This document shows positions 1 through 10,000 of a stretch of DNA of 63,635 bases, piece by piece. Position 1 is the stretch's first letter, and the number at the start of each line of letters is the position of its first letter. Made by a program: the position numbers and the translations under genes. Below the pieces are notes generated by a model. It was not told the origin of the DNA, did not search any database, and saw only the letters and a list, made by a program, of their open reading frames with translations. This stretch comes from Alphaproteobacteria bacterium (GTDB lineage: Bacteria > Pseudomonadota > Alphaproteobacteria > SHVZ01): assembly GCA_009694025.1 (NCBI GenBank), contig SHVZ01000009.1, forward strand, positions 1 to 63,635. The letters run 5' to 3'.

Positions 1-627
1 TGGAAGCTCAATGGTTTCGCGTACCGCCATCGCTTCTAAGTCCGCGATGTTTATGCGCACAGTGATGTTCATTTCGAGCGGCGGTTCGTCACGAGGGATG
101 TACTTGGCACGGTCGCCGGGCAACAGATGCTCTTTGACTTCCTGGAAGTCCCGCACCGCCCCGATAAGCGCCTGTGGCGAGGGGGGTTGATACGCTGGAA
201 GGTGGCGAACGTCGGTCTCGGCCGCTATTTGCTGAATTTCCTTACCGAGCGCAGTCAGCGTTCTTCCTTCTTCCGGGTGATCGCCCCACCGAAGAACCGC
301 ATACTTCGCTCTTACGAGGTACTTGCCGACAAGGGGACGCCAATCGAGCGTCTTGAGACCCTCGTCGTCAACTGCAGCCAACGAGTTTCGCAGCCACGTC
401 CTAATCGATCCCGCTTCGATGTCTTCGAGAACCATCACGGTCTCGATGCTGGAATCAATAGAGCGCACCAGCTCGGCGTCCAAACGCTCGCACGCCTTGA
501 TGAAATTGTGTGTTGCCGCAAACACCCGCGAGGCCGATCCCTCGCCGCGCACGAAATCGATCTCAAATGCGAAGTCTGCGTCCGGTGATGGCGGCCGTTT
601 GTCCGATAGGGTGATCTGCGCCGACAT
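1..627 (-). CDS. Uncharacterised protein, C-terminus beyond the window
   Basis: An open frame runs on the minus strand from an ATG at 627 to the left edge without a stop, giving the first 209 residues of a longer protein (it begins MSAQITLSDKRPPSPDADF). I do not recognise the family. The protein looks soluble: no signal peptide or membrane segment, with alternating acidic and hydrophobic stretches such as SIETVMVLEDIEAGSIRTWL. Base and codon use is less GC-rich than in every other gene here (codons such as ATA, CTA, AGA, ACA and AAT), which suggests acquisition from elsewhere. The plus-strand frames over the same bases are poorer candidates, because they lack homologous-looking motifs and a ribosome site. 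Existence is fairly likely; function is unknown. Confidence 0.6.
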   Translation of the reverse strand, partial: MSAQITLSDKRPPSPDADFAFEIDFVRGEGSASRVFAATHNFIKACERLDAELVRSIDSSIETVMVLEDIEAGSIRTWLRNSLAAVDDEGLKTLDWRPLVGKYLVRAKYAVLRWGDHPEEGRTLTALGKEIQQIAAETDVRHLPAYQPPSPQALIGAVRDFQEVKEHLLPGDRAKYIPRDEPPLEMNITVRINIADLEAMAVRETIELP

Positions 628-649
628 GGCGCGATTCTATCAGAAATAG

Positions 650-670
650 TTAGGTGCGCTTGCTACCTAA
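650..670. promoter_or_regulatory. Inverted repeat upstream of the left-edge gene
   Basis: TTAGGT and ACCTAA form a perfect 6-bp inverted repeat separated by 9 bp, ending about 22 bp before the ATG at 627. Its placement in the short 5' region suggests a repressor site, or possibly a hairpin in the leader. No regulator gene is visible beside it. I infer an operator only from symmetry and position. Confidence 0.35.
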
Positions 671-674
671 TGCC

Positions 675-689
675 GAGCCTGTCGAAGGG
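675..689. repeat. Short dispersed repeat GAGCCTGTCGAAGGG
   Basis: This 15-mer (complement CCCTTCGACAGGCTC) is a word I recognise as recurring between genes in many alphaproteobacterial genomes, especially sphingomonads. It lies between the stop of the ABC transporter gene and the start of the left-edge gene. Only one copy is seen in the window, so its repeat status rests on general knowledge rather than on this sequence. Confidence 0.35.
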
Positions 690-715
690 TGAGGTGACGC
701 GCCGAACGGTCGGCG

Positions 716-2485
716 CTACGCCGCCGGTGCCGCTTCCTGGAACTGGGTCTTGTAGAGCTTGGCGAAGGCGCCGTTGCGGGCGAGGAGATCGGCGAAGGGT
801 CCCTCCTCGACGATGACGCCGTCCTTGAGCACGACGATGCGGTCGGCCTTGATGATGGTCGAGAGTCGGTGGGCGATGGTGAAGACGGTGCGGCCGCGGG
901 TGAGCTGCTCCAGCCCCGCCATCACCTCGGCCTCGGTCTGGGCGTCGAGCGAGGATGTGGGCTCGTCCAGGATCAGCACCGGGGCATTCATCAAGATCGC
1001 CCGCGCGATGGTCATCCGTTGCTTCTCGCCCTCGGAAAGCGCCACGCCGCCCTCGCCGATCATCTGGTCGTAACCGCGGGGATGACTGGCGATGAGGCCG
1101 TCGATGCGGGCGAGCCCGGCGGCCTCCTCGATCTCGGCCTGGCTCGCCTCGGGGCGGCCATAGGCGATGTTATCGCGGATCGACAGCGGAAAGATCATCG
1201 GCGGCTGCAGGACCAGCGCCACATGGTGGCGGAGCCGGCGGATCGGATACTCGCGGATGTCGACGCCGTCGATCTCGACCGTGCCGGAAACCGGGTCGAA
1301 GAAGCGCGGCAGCAGCGACAGCATGGTCGACTTGCCGGCGCCGGTCGGGCCGACCACGGCGATCTTCTCGCCCGGCCTGACGTCGAGGTCGATGCGCTTC
1401 AGCACCGAGACCTCCGGCGAGTAGCTGAAGGCGACGCCCCTCCACGTGATGCGGCCCTCGACCTTCTGCGGCCAGGGCCTGGGTCCGTCCTTGAGGTCCG
1501 GCGCGATGTCCAGGATCTCGAAGACCCGTCTGGCGCCGACCCGGGCTCCCTGGATCTGGGCCCAGGTCTGGCTCATCGTGTTGATCGGCCCATAGAGGGT
1601 CGCGAGATAGGAGACGAAGACCAGGAGCTGCCCGAGCGTGAGCCGGCTGCTCAACACCGCCTCGGCGCCGACATAGAGAACGAGCGCGGTGCCGAGCGCG
1701 ATCACCGAGTTGACGATGGCCGAGTAGGCGGTCTGCCAGTTGTAGAGCCGGAGGTTCGCCCGCAGGCTCGCCTGGGTCGCCGCCAGCAGCCTCCGGCGCT
1801 CGTCCTCCTCCTTGCCGAAGGCCTGGACCACGCGGATGGCGCCGATCGCCCACTGCACCAGCGAGTAGACCTGGCTCTCGGTCATCTTCATCTCGGTCGC
1901 GGCGTCGACGATCGGGCGGTCGAGCGCGACGATGGTGACATAGAGCGCCGGGACGACCACCAGCGATACCAGGGTCAGCGTCGGGTCCATCCCCCACATG
2001 ATGACGAACATGCCGACCAGCATGGCGATGGCCTGGAGCACCGGCAGCACGCCGTTCAGCATCAGGGTCTGCACGGCGAAGGTGTCGGCGGTGATCCGGT
2101 ACATCAGGTCGCCCAAGCGCTGGCGGCTGTGGAACACCAGCGAGAGCCGCTGCAGGTGGCCGTAGAGGTCGTCGCGGAGGTCGGTCACCATGCGGTGGCC
2201 GAGGTCGATCGAGACGTGGTTCGACCACATGCTGCCGAGGCCGACGGCCGCCTGGAGAAGAACGATGCCGGCGCAGGCGACGGCGAGCAGCGCCATCGGC
2301 GGCAGACCGGAGAGTGCGGGGATGGTCAGCGGCTTCGAGCCCAAGACGTTGTCGACGACGATTTGCAGCGGCCAGGGCTTCACCAGCTCGACGGCGGTGA
2401 GGCACAGCACCAGAAAGAGGCAGAAGGCGAAAGTCGCGAGATAGGGCCGGAGATACGGCAGGACCTTGCGGAACAGCCCGCTCAT
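716..2485 (-). CDS. ABC exporter, fused permease and ATPase (MsbA/NdvA type)
   Basis: This 589-residue half-transporter has an N-terminal six-helix exporter domain (about residues 1-310) and a C-terminal ATPase. Visible ATPase motifs are Walker A GPTGAGKST (near 380), a variant signature LSEGEKQR in place of LSGGQ, Walker B VLILDEPTSS and the H-loop IAHRLST. Such proteins act as homodimers in the inner membrane and flip lipids or glycans. It is the last gene of a three-gene minus-strand operon, starting 19 bp after the hydrolase/glycosyltransferase fusion. By analogy with the NdvA exporter next to glucan synthases, I infer that it exports the glycan made by its neighbour. The substrate cannot be read from sequence, and a lipid flippase is the alternative. 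Confidence 0.9.
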   Translation of the reverse strand: MSGLFRKVLPYLRPYLATFAFCLFLVLCLTAVELVKPWPLQIVVDNVLGSKPLTIPALSGLPPMALLAVACAGIVLLQAAVGLGSMWSNHVSIDLGHRMVTDLRDDLYGHLQRLSLVFHSRQRLGDLMYRITADTFAVQTLMLNGVLPVLQAIAMLVGMFVIMWGMDPTLTLVSLVVVPALYVTIVALDRPIVDAATEMKMTESQVYSLVQWAIGAIRVVQAFGKEEDERRRLLAATQASLRANLRLYNWQTAYSAIVNSVIALGTALVLYVGAEAVLSSRLTLGQLLVFVSYLATLYGPINTMSQTWAQIQGARVGARRVFEILDIAPDLKDGPRPWPQKVEGRITWRGVAFSYSPEVSVLKRIDLDVRPGEKIAVVGPTGAGKSTMLSLLPRFFDPVSGTVEIDGVDIREYPIRRLRHHVALVLQPPMIFPLSIRDNIAYGRPEASQAEIEEAAGLARIDGLIASHPRGYDQMIGEGGVALSEGEKQRMTIARAILMNAPVLILDEPTSSLDAQTEAEVMAGLEQLTRGRTVFTIAHRLSTIIKADRIVVLKDGVIVEEGPFADLLARNGAFAKLYKTQFQEAAPAA

Positions 2486-2504
2486 GGCTGGGCTCCGGGC
2501 GATA

Positions 2505-5063
2505 CTAGGGCGAGACGGAGCCGCGCTCGGCGAGCAGCCCGACTCGGCCGGCGACGATCTCCGTCACCCGGTGCAGCACGCGCCCGAGGCGAAAAGTCTC
2601 ATAGGCGATCACCCCGCCATTGAGCGCGCCGACGGTAAGGGCGGCAACGGCGACCGACGGCATGCCTGAGAACAGGCCGAGGAGCGCGACACCGCCATAG
2701 ATGCGGAGCACCAGCGCGGAGAGGCGCGAGAGCCGGAGCGCGACCCTGAGCCGGATCAGCCGCTTGTCTCCGCCGTGGTTCTCGCCGACCGCCTTGATCT
2801 CGGCCCGGGACCAGAGCCCGCGGCTGATCTTGAGGTCCCAGTCGCTCCAGCCCTGGTCGACGATGACGAAGTACTTCCGCGGCACCAGGAAGTCGTGGAT
2901 GCCCTGCAGCAACGCCTCCTTTTCGATGCCTTTCTGGTTCCAGTAGGAAAGGTAGAAGGCGCGCTGCAGCGGCTTCATCTCCGCCTGCTGGCCGACCGGC
3001 TCGTACTGGATCGGGTCGACCCTGGTCAGGCCCCTGACCCGCCACTTGATCCGCTCCCAGCCGCGCGCGAGCGGCCCGGCGTAGATCAGGAAGGCGATCA
3101 GCGCGCGGGCACGGATGCCGGTGAAGCGCGCATCGACCGGCGCCCGGAGCGCCCCCGTGACGGCGATGACGAAGGAGAGGAGCAGCGGCAGCAGGGCGAG
3201 CCACATCTGCCCGCCCAGGGTCACGCCGGCGAGGGCCAGCGGCCAAGCGACCAGGTTCCACTCGACGGTCAACGGCAGGAAGGCGGCGATCGACGACGGT
3301 GGCTCGTAGAGCGTCTGGAACAGGCCGCGGCCGAAGACGCCGGAATAGATGATCGGCCGGCGCGAGAGCAGCAGCGAGGCCGAGAGGTCGCCATAGATCC
3401 GGCCGAGCCACTTCGCCTGGCCGAACAGATTGAAGCGGAACGGGTGCTTGGCGTAGACCAGCGCCTCGGCCTTGCCGTACCCGCGCTGCTGGCCGAAATA
3501 GGCTTCCACGGTGTTCCGCCGGAAGTGCCAGACGGTGGCGGCCGGACTGAACCCGATCTTGTATCCCGCGAACTGGAGCCGCCAGCAGAGATCGACATCG
3601 TCGCCGGCGGCGCGGAACAAGGGATCGAAGCCGCCGATCTTCTCCAGCGCCTCGCGGCGGAAAGCCATGTTGCAGCCGGCGATGTGCTCGGCCTCGTCGT
3701 CGGAGATGAGCACATGGGTCGGCCCGCCCGGCGAGACCGCGACCGCGGAGGGCACCAGCGAATCCTCGGGCGGCGGGAAGTTGGGTCCGCCGCAGGCCGA
3801 GAGGTCCGACGACAGCATCTTCGCGACCAGGTAGGTCAGCCAGTCGGGATCGGCGACGCAGTCGGAGTCGGTATAGGCGATGATCTCGCCGGTCGAGTGC
3901 TGGAGGCCGACGTTGCGGGCGACCGAAAGACCCTTGTTCTCCTGGCTGACGATCTTGGTGTAGCCGTGGCGCTCGGTGATCTCGAGCGTGCGGTCCTTGG
4001 AGCCGTCGTTGACGACCACGACCTCGTAGTTCGGATAGGTGAGCTTCTTCAGCGATTCCAGGCACGGGTCCATCGTGCGCTCGGCGTTGTAGGCGCAGAC
4101 CACGACCGAAACCTTCGGATAGGCGGGCAACTTCGGCGGCAGGGTCTCGTGATAGACCTTGCGGACGGCGTGGAACGACGGCTTCGGCTTGCGCGCGCGG
4201 TCGACCAGTCCGAAGGCCCAGTCCTCGATCAGGTAGCCGCCGGTGAACCACTCGTCGGTCCAGGCGAAGATCGAGGTGCCGGCCACGCCCACGTCGTAGG
4301 CGGCGCGCACCTGCCATTCCAGCGTCGCCGCCTGCGCCTCCATTCCCTCGCGCATTGAGTCCATGCCGAACTCGGTCAGCACCACCGGCCGGTCGACCGC
4401 GAGGTTGTGCAGCCGCATCAGATAGGCGCGGAAATCCTTCTCGCGGTGGAGATAGACGTTGAAGGAGAGGAAATCGAAGAAGTCGAGGTTGAGGTACTCG
4501 GTCGACGGATAATTGGCGTAGGAGACCAAGCCTTCCGGGTCGACTTCCTTGGCGATGTCGCAGAGATCCTCGAGGAAGTCTCGGGTCTTCTCGGCGCCGT
4601 GCCAGCGGACGATATCCGGCGAGATCTCGTTGCCGACCAGGTGCGCGATCACCGCCGGGTGGCCGGCGTTGATTTTCACGCCGTCGCGAACCGCCTGGCG
4701 GATACGATTCTTCTCGGCGCGCGAGTCCAGGAAGGCGACGTGCTGGGTCCACGGGACGCCGATGAGCACACCGACGTCCGCCTCGCCGGCCATGTCGAGG
4801 AACCAGCGGGGCGGCACGGTGAAGACGCGCAGCATGTTGGCGCCGAGCTCGCCCATGAGGGCGAGGTCTTGCCTGATCACGTCCTTCTCGGGAAGCTGCG
4901 CGCCGTGGCTGCCCGGGCCGAAGGGCCCGTAGGTCACGCCCTTGAGGAAATGTTTCGCCTCGCCGCGGAAAAAGAACTTGCCGTGGACGACGATGCGCGA
5001 CGCACTCGCCCGCTGCGGCTTGTCGACGCCGGCAGGCGCCGCATCGGCCATGACGACGGACAT
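2505..5063 (-). CDS. Glycoside hydrolase / family 2 glycosyltransferase fusion
   Basis: This 852-residue protein joins two enzymes. Residues about 25-310 resemble a GH2/GH5-like TIM barrel: the segment HLVGNEI carries the probable acid/base Glu and VLTEFG the probable nucleophile Glu. Residues about 320-560 are a GT2 transferase, with SVVVCAYN, VVNDGSKDRT, the metal-binding YTDSDC, the later acidic AGDDVDLCWR and a QQRGYGKAEA motif. The C-terminal part has several hydrophobic segments, so the protein is probably anchored in the inner membrane. It lies between galE (20 bp upstream) and an ABC exporter (19 bp downstream), suggesting synthesis and export of a cell-surface or periplasmic glucan or galactan. 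Rhizobial NdvB/NdvC-type synthases are a loose analogy. The glycan is unknown. Confidence 0.85.
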   Translation of the reverse strand: MSVVMADAAPAGVDKPQRASASRIVVHGKFFFRGEAKHFLKGVTYGPFGPGSHGAQLPEKDVIRQDLALMGELGANMLRVFTVPPRWFLDMAGEADVGVLIGVPWTQHVAFLDSRAEKNRIRQAVRDGVKINAGHPAVIAHLVGNEISPDIVRWHGAEKTRDFLEDLCDIAKEVDPEGLVSYANYPSTEYLNLDFFDFLSFNVYLHREKDFRAYLMRLHNLAVDRPVVLTEFGMDSMREGMEAQAATLEWQVRAAYDVGVAGTSIFAWTDEWFTGGYLIEDWAFGLVDRARKPKPSFHAVRKVYHETLPPKLPAYPKVSVVVCAYNAERTMDPCLESLKKLTYPNYEVVVVNDGSKDRTLEITERHGYTKIVSQENKGLSVARNVGLQHSTGEIIAYTDSDCVADPDWLTYLVAKMLSSDLSACGGPNFPPPEDSLVPSAVAVSPGGPTHVLISDDEAEHIAGCNMAFRREALEKIGGFDPLFRAAGDDVDLCWRLQFAGYKIGFSPAATVWHFRRNTVEAYFGQQRGYGKAEALVYAKHPFRFNLFGQAKWLGRIYGDLSASLLLSRRPIIYSGVFGRGLFQTLYEPPSSIAAFLPLTVEWNLVAWPLALAGVTLGGQMWLALLPLLLSFVIAVTGALRAPVDARFTGIRARALIAFLIYAGPLARGWERIKWRVRGLTRVDPIQYEPVGQQAEMKPLQRAFYLSYWNQKGIEKEALLQGIHDFLVPRKYFVIVDQGWSDWDLKISRGLWSRAEIKAVGENHGGDKRLIRLRVALRLSRLSALVLRIYGGVALLGLFSGMPSVAVAALTVGALNGGVIAYETFRLGRVLHRVTEIVAGRVGLLAERGSVSP

Positions 5064-5083
5064 CGGCGGGAATTCCTCGGCGG

Positions 5084-6088
5084 TCAGACCGCGGCGGCGG
5101 CGAGCGGCTGATCCTCTGGCCGCTCGTGCCAGCGGAGCGCTGAGGTGACGATGGTGTCGAGGTCGGACCGGGTCGGCACCCAGTCGAGCTTCACGCGCGC
5201 CTGGCCTGCATCCGCCACCAGCGCCGGCGGGTCGCCGGCGCGTCGCGGCGCCTCGATCACCGGGACCGGGCGGCCGGTCGCGCGCTCGACCGCACGGACG
5301 ACCTCACGCACGGTGTGACCCATGCCGGTGCCGAGGTTGAGCTTCAAGGTGGCGCCGCCATGGAGCAGGTGGCGAAGCGCGCGCACATGGGCCTCGGCCA
5401 GATCTTCGACATGGATGAAGTCGCGGATCGCCGTGCCGTCCGCGGTCGGGTAGTCGGTGCCGAAGATCTTGAGCGCCGGCCCCAGGCCCAGCGCCGCCTT
5501 GATGGCGAGCGGGATCAGGTGGGTCTCCGGATTGTGGTCCTCGCCGATCTCGCCGTCGAGGTCGGCGCCGGCGGCGTTGAAGTAGCGGAGGCTGACCGAC
5601 CTGGTCTCGTAGGCCTGGTCGTACCAGTCGAGCACGCGCTCGACCATCAGCTTGGACTCGCCGTACGGATTGACCGGGCGCTGGGGTGCAGACTCCGAAA
5701 TCGGCACCTCGCCTGGAACGCCGTAGGTGGCACAGGTCGAGGAAAAGACCATGCGGTCGACGCCGACGTCGCGCATGGCGTCCAGCAACGTCAGCGTGGC
5801 GACCGTGTTGTTGCGGAAGTAGCGGGCGGGATCGCTCATCGATTCGCCGACATAAGCGAAGGCGGCGAAGTGCATGACGGCGACCACCCGCTCGGCGCTC
5901 AAGACGGCGCGAAGCCGTGGCCCGTCGGCAATGTCGCCGTCGACCAGGGGGCCCCATTTGACCGCTTGCGAATGGCCGTAGGCGAGATTGTCGTAGGCGA
6001 TGGGGCGAAAGCCGGCGCGGGCGAGCGCCTTGCAGGCATGGCTGCCGATATAGCCGGCACCACCGGTGACGAGAACGGAGGCGCTCAT
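5084..6088 (-). CDS. galE: UDP-glucose 4-epimerase
   Basis: This 334-residue extended-SDR protein interconverts UDP-glucose and UDP-galactose in the cytoplasm. Visible features are the NAD-binding motif TGGAGYIGSH at the extreme N-terminus, SSTCATYG with the catalytic Ser/Thr, and the catalytic pair in NPYGESK (YxxxK). RAGDPPALVAD near the end is typical of GalE. I start it at the ATG at 6088: AGGAG lies 11 bp upstream, and the NAD motif then falls at residue 6 as in the family. An in-frame start 18 codons earlier would add an unlikely tail. It is first in the operon with the hydrolase/GT2 fusion and ABC exporter, and probably supplies their sugar nucleotide. Confidence 0.93.
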   Translation of the reverse strand: MSASVLVTGGAGYIGSHACKALARAGFRPIAYDNLAYGHSQAVKWGPLVDGDIADGPRLRAVLSAERVVAVMHFAAFAYVGESMSDPARYFRNNTVATLTLLDAMRDVGVDRMVFSSTCATYGVPGEVPISESAPQRPVNPYGESKLMVERVLDWYDQAYETRSVSLRYFNAAGADLDGEIGEDHNPETHLIPLAIKAALGLGPALKIFGTDYPTADGTAIRDFIHVEDLAEAHVRALRHLLHGGATLKLNLGTGMGHTVREVVRAVERATGRPVPVIEAPRRAGDPPALVADAGQARVKLDWVPTRSDLDTIVTSALRWHERPEDQPLAAAAV

Positions 6089-6416
6089 GCCCGGCCCGTC
6101 TCCTGATTGCTGTTCACCATATCGCCCCTCTGACTGCCTCATTCCTCGCGGCTCCCTTGGGGCCCGGGCGCTCCGTCAGCGCCCACGGCCCGTTGCGACA
6201 GCCACGAAGATGCTCGACCTTGGCGACCAAAATAGGACCGACTATGGCGGAAACGCGGCGCAGTTCCCGACGCGGCGTCCATTTCCGAGCGGACCCCGTT
6301 TTGTCCGGGCCTCCCGATCCGAACCGCTTCCCCACCGGCCCGTCTGCTACGACGGGACGGGCATCAAATCAAGGGTATTCAACAGGTAAGCTCGCGGTAT
6401 GGCGACTGCCGGGCGC
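6089..6416. other. Non-coding stretch upstream of galE
   Basis: No convincing gene is seen. It holds the presumed promoter of the galE operon, although no clear -35/-10 pair could be picked out. A strong hairpin GGGCGCT-CCGTC-AGCGCCC lies at 6166-6184, about 80 bp before the galE start. That hairpin could be a leader structure or the terminator of the minus-strand gene upstream, but no T-run follows it. Confidence 0.5.
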
Positions 6417-6866
6417 CTACCTTTTCAGCTTCTCGGCCGTCCTCGCTTCGCCCGGCTTGCCCTTCGCATCCTCGCCATCATCCGTCTCGACCGGGGCGGG
6501 CGCCGCGATATTGGGGTTGTACCCCGGCCCGTGCCGCAACATGTAGTGCTTGAGCCACCGCGCCTCGGCTCCGCTCATCGTCACCCACTTGGCCGCGAGC
6601 TGGTCGCCGACGGTCAGCACTTCGGCCGTCGCCGCGATGGTGATCGAGTCCGTTTCAAGCTCGATGGTGATCTTCGGATAGAAGATCTGGGAAGCGACGA
6701 GATCGCCGCTATAGGGCTTCAGGATGAAGCCAAAACCGTCCCACTGGAACAGATGGAAAACCGTGGAGTCGATCCGCGCCCGGCTCGACTTGATGGCCGC
6801 CGCGGTTTTGCCCGGCGGCGGCTTGTTGGGGTCGATTTTTTTCTTCGAGGAAAACAGATTGAACAT
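6417..6866 (-). CDS. Conserved-looking hypothetical protein
   Basis: I do not recognise this 149-residue protein. It begins MFNLFSSKKKIDPNKPPPGK, a basic cytoplasmic-looking N-terminus. A compact middle follows, with alternating hydrophobic residues (TVFHLFQWDGFGFILKP, ITIELETDSITIAA) suggesting a beta-rich fold, and a charged Ala/Pro-rich tail. The ATG at 6866 is chosen because GAGG lies 9 bp upstream and because a good promoter (6935-6963) overlaps the alternative GTG at 6935, which would then not be transcribed. It is monocistronic, between galE and metH. Existence is likely; function is unknown. Confidence 0.65.
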   Translation of the reverse strand: MFNLFSSKKKIDPNKPPPGKTAAAIKSSRARIDSTVFHLFQWDGFGFILKPYSGDLVASQIFYPKITIELETDSITIAATAEVLTVGDQLAAKWVTMSGAEARWLKHYMLRHGPGYNPNIAAPAPVETDDGEDAKGKPGEARTAEKLKR

Positions 6867-6934
6867 CCATCGATCCTCGGGCGGGCGCTCGGGCCGCGCC
6901 CGATCTCGAGCCGCGCGCCCACAACACATAGCCA

Positions 6935-6963
6935 CTTATAGAATGCGCCCCTCCCCCGGTCTA
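6935..6963 (-). promoter_or_regulatory. Candidate sigma-70 promoter for the 6417-6866 gene
   Basis: On the minus strand TAGACC (four of six matches to TTGACA) and TATAAG (five of six to TATAAT) are separated by exactly 17 bp. Transcription would start near 6928, about 60 bases before the ATG at 6866. This is read from sequence only. Confidence 0.45.
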
Positions 6964-7060
6964 GGCCAGTGGCCTTAACGTCGAATAAGTGCCCCGCGGT
7001 TGTCGGGAGAGCACGAGATGGATCGTGCCGGCGAGCGGCGGCGTGGACGTTCCCGTAGGG

Positions 7061-10000
7061 CTAGACCGAGAAGTACTTGGCCTTCGGATGCAGGATGACC
7101 AGGGCCGAGGTCGACTGCTCGGGGTCGAGCTGGTCTTCTTCGGTCAGCGTCACGCCGAGGCGATCGGCGCCGAGCAGAGCAAGAAGCTGGCGCTGGTCGC
7201 CGAGGTTGGGACAGGCCGGATAGCCGAAGGAGTAGCGGCTGCCCCGATAGACCTGCTTCAGCAGCCCCTCCATGTCGCGGGCCTCGTCGGCGGCGAAGCC
7301 CAGCTCGGCGCGGATGCGCTTATGGACGTATTCGGCCATCGCCTCGGCCATCTCGACCGAGAGGCCATGGAGATAGAGATAGTCCTGGTAGCGGTCGGCG
7401 CCGAACCAGTCGCGCGCGACGGTGGAGGCGTTGGCGCCCATGGTCACGACCTGGAGGCCGATGACGTCGCGCTCGTTGTCGGTCACGTCGCGGACGAAGT
7501 CGGCGATGCAATAGCGCTCGCCGTCGCCCTGGCGCGGCAGCGAGAAGCGGGCCGCCTCGGTGATCCCGTCCTCGTGGAAGAGGATCAGGTCGTTGCCTTC
7601 GGCGGCGGCCTTCCAGTAGCCATAGATCGCCTGCGGCTTCAGTATCTCGCGTTCGCGTGCCACCTCCAGGATGCGCCTGAGGATCGGCTTCAGCTCGGCG
7701 TCGGCAAAGCGGCGATACTCGCCCCGGGTCTTGCCGGATTTCCGGAAGCCCCATTGGAACTGATAGAGGGTCATCTCGTTCAGGTACGGCACCAGCGCCT
7801 TGGCCGACACCTGATCGAGGAGGCGCGGTCCGAAGAACGGCGCCGCGGCGATCGGCTGGCCGCGGGTGAGCTCCCGCCGGCGGTCGAGAATCCAGCCGGC
7901 ATCGACGGTCTGGTCGTTGGCCGCCGCCTGGCCGAGCTTTCGCTTGCGATTGGTCGCCTTGCCTTCGCGGGCGGTCGCGCGCTCGGCGAGCATCGCATCG
8001 AAGCCGCCGCTCATCACCTTGTCCATGAGCGCGAGGCCGTCGAAAGCGTCGCGGGCATAGGCGACGCGGCCGCAAGCGTAGGTCTTCGCGCAGTCGTCCT
8101 CGACATAGGTGCGGGTCAGCGCGGCACCGCCGAGCAGCACCGGGGTCTTGAGCTCGCGGCGGGTCATCTCGACCAGGTTGTCCTTCATGATCACCGTCGA
8201 CTTCACCAGCAGGCCGGACATGCCGATGGCATCGGCCTTGTGCTCATCGGCCGCCTTCAGGATGTCGGCGATCGGCTGCTTGATGCCGAGATTGACCACC
8301 TTGTAGCCGTTGTTGGTGAGGATGATGTCGACGAGGTTCTTGCCGATGTCATGGACGTCGCCCCTGACGGTCGCCAGCACCACGGTGCCCTTCTGCTGGC
8401 CCTCGACGCGCTCCATGCGCGGCTCAAGATAGGCGACCGACTTCTTCATCGTCTCCGCCGACTGTAGCACGAAGGGAAGCTGCATTTTGCCCGAGCCGAA
8501 CAGCTCGCCGACCACCTTCATGCCGTCGAGGAGAAGGTTGTTGATCACGTCGAGCGGGCTGTAGGTGACGAGTGCCAGCTCGAGATCCTCCTCGAGGCCG
8601 ATGCGGTCACCGTCGACGATACGCTGCTTCAGCCGTTCCTCGACCGTCGCCGGCCGCTCTTTCTTCACCTTCGGCCCAGAGGCGCGGCCCTCGAACAAGG
8701 CCATGAACGCCTGCAGCGGATCATAACCCGCGCGCCGGCGGTCGTAGATCAGGTCGAGGGCGGTCTCGGCCTCTTTCTCCGGGATCTTGTGCAGCGGAAG
8801 GATCTTGGAGAAATGGACGATGGCGGCGGTCATGCCGCGCTTGACCGCTTCGTCCAGGAACACCGAATTCAGCACCTGACGCGCCAGCGGGTTGAGGCCA
8901 AAGGAGATGTTGGAGAGCCCGAGGACGATCTGCACCTCCGGAAGCTCCGTCCGGATGCGTTCGATCGCGTCCAGGGTCCAAAGCCCGAGCTTGCGGTCGT
9001 CGTCGTTGCCCGTGCAGATGGTGAAGGTCAGCGGATCGATCATCAGATCGGAGGCTTCGAGGCCGAAACGCTTGCAGGCGAAGTCATGGAGCCGCTTGGC
9101 GAGCCGGACCTTGCCGTCGGCGTCCTTGGCCATGCCGGCCTCGTCGATGGTCAGCGCGATGACCGCCGCGCCGAAACGCTTGGCGAGAACCATCCGCTTC
9201 TCGGCCGCCTCCTCGCCATCCTCGAAATTGATCGAGTTGAGGATCGCCTTGCCGCCGTAGAACTTGAGCGCCGACTCCAGCACCGGAAGCTCGGTCGAAT
9301 CGATCACCAGCGGCGCGTTGGCCGCGCCCCGAATGCGCGTCACCACCTCGGTCATGTCGGCGATCTCGTCGCGTCCAACGAAGGCGGTGCAGATGTCGAG
9401 AGCGTGCGAGCCCTCCTTCACCTGATCCTTCGCCATGGCAACGCAGCCTTCCCAGTCCCGCGCCTCCTGCAGCTCGCGGAACTTCTTCGAGCCGTTGGCA
9501 TTGCAGCGTTCGCCGATGGCAAAATAGGCGTTCTCCTGGCGGAGCGGCACCTGACCGTAGAGCGATGCCACCGCCGGAACCCAGAACACCGAGCGCGCGC
9601 GCGGCTTCGGCCGCTTGGGGTCGAGGCGTCTCAGCATGGCATCGACGGCGCGGGTGTGTGCCGGCAGGGTGCCGCAGCAGCCGCCGACGAAGGCGACGCC
9701 GTCCTCGGCGACGAAGCGTTCGAGCCATGTCGCCAGCTCGCCCGGCATCAGCGGGTAGTGCGTCTTGCCATCGACCAGCTCAGGCAGGCCCGCGTTCGGC
9801 TGGACGGCGATCGGCCCCGGCCAGTTCTCGGCGAGCCAGCGGACGTGCTCGGCCATCTCCTGCGGCCCGGTCGCGCAGTTGATACCCATGACCGGCACGT
9901 CGAGGGCGCGCACGATGGTGGCCGCGCCGGCGATATCCGTCCCGACCAGGAGCGTGCCGGTGGTCTCGACCGTCACCGTCGCCAGGATCGGCAGACTCAG

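Noticed and set aside
869-2623. A long plus-strand open frame of 584 codons
   Set aside because: It is antisense to the ABC transporter and has low-complexity His/Arg/Asp-rich composition, typical of antisense frames in GC-rich DNA.
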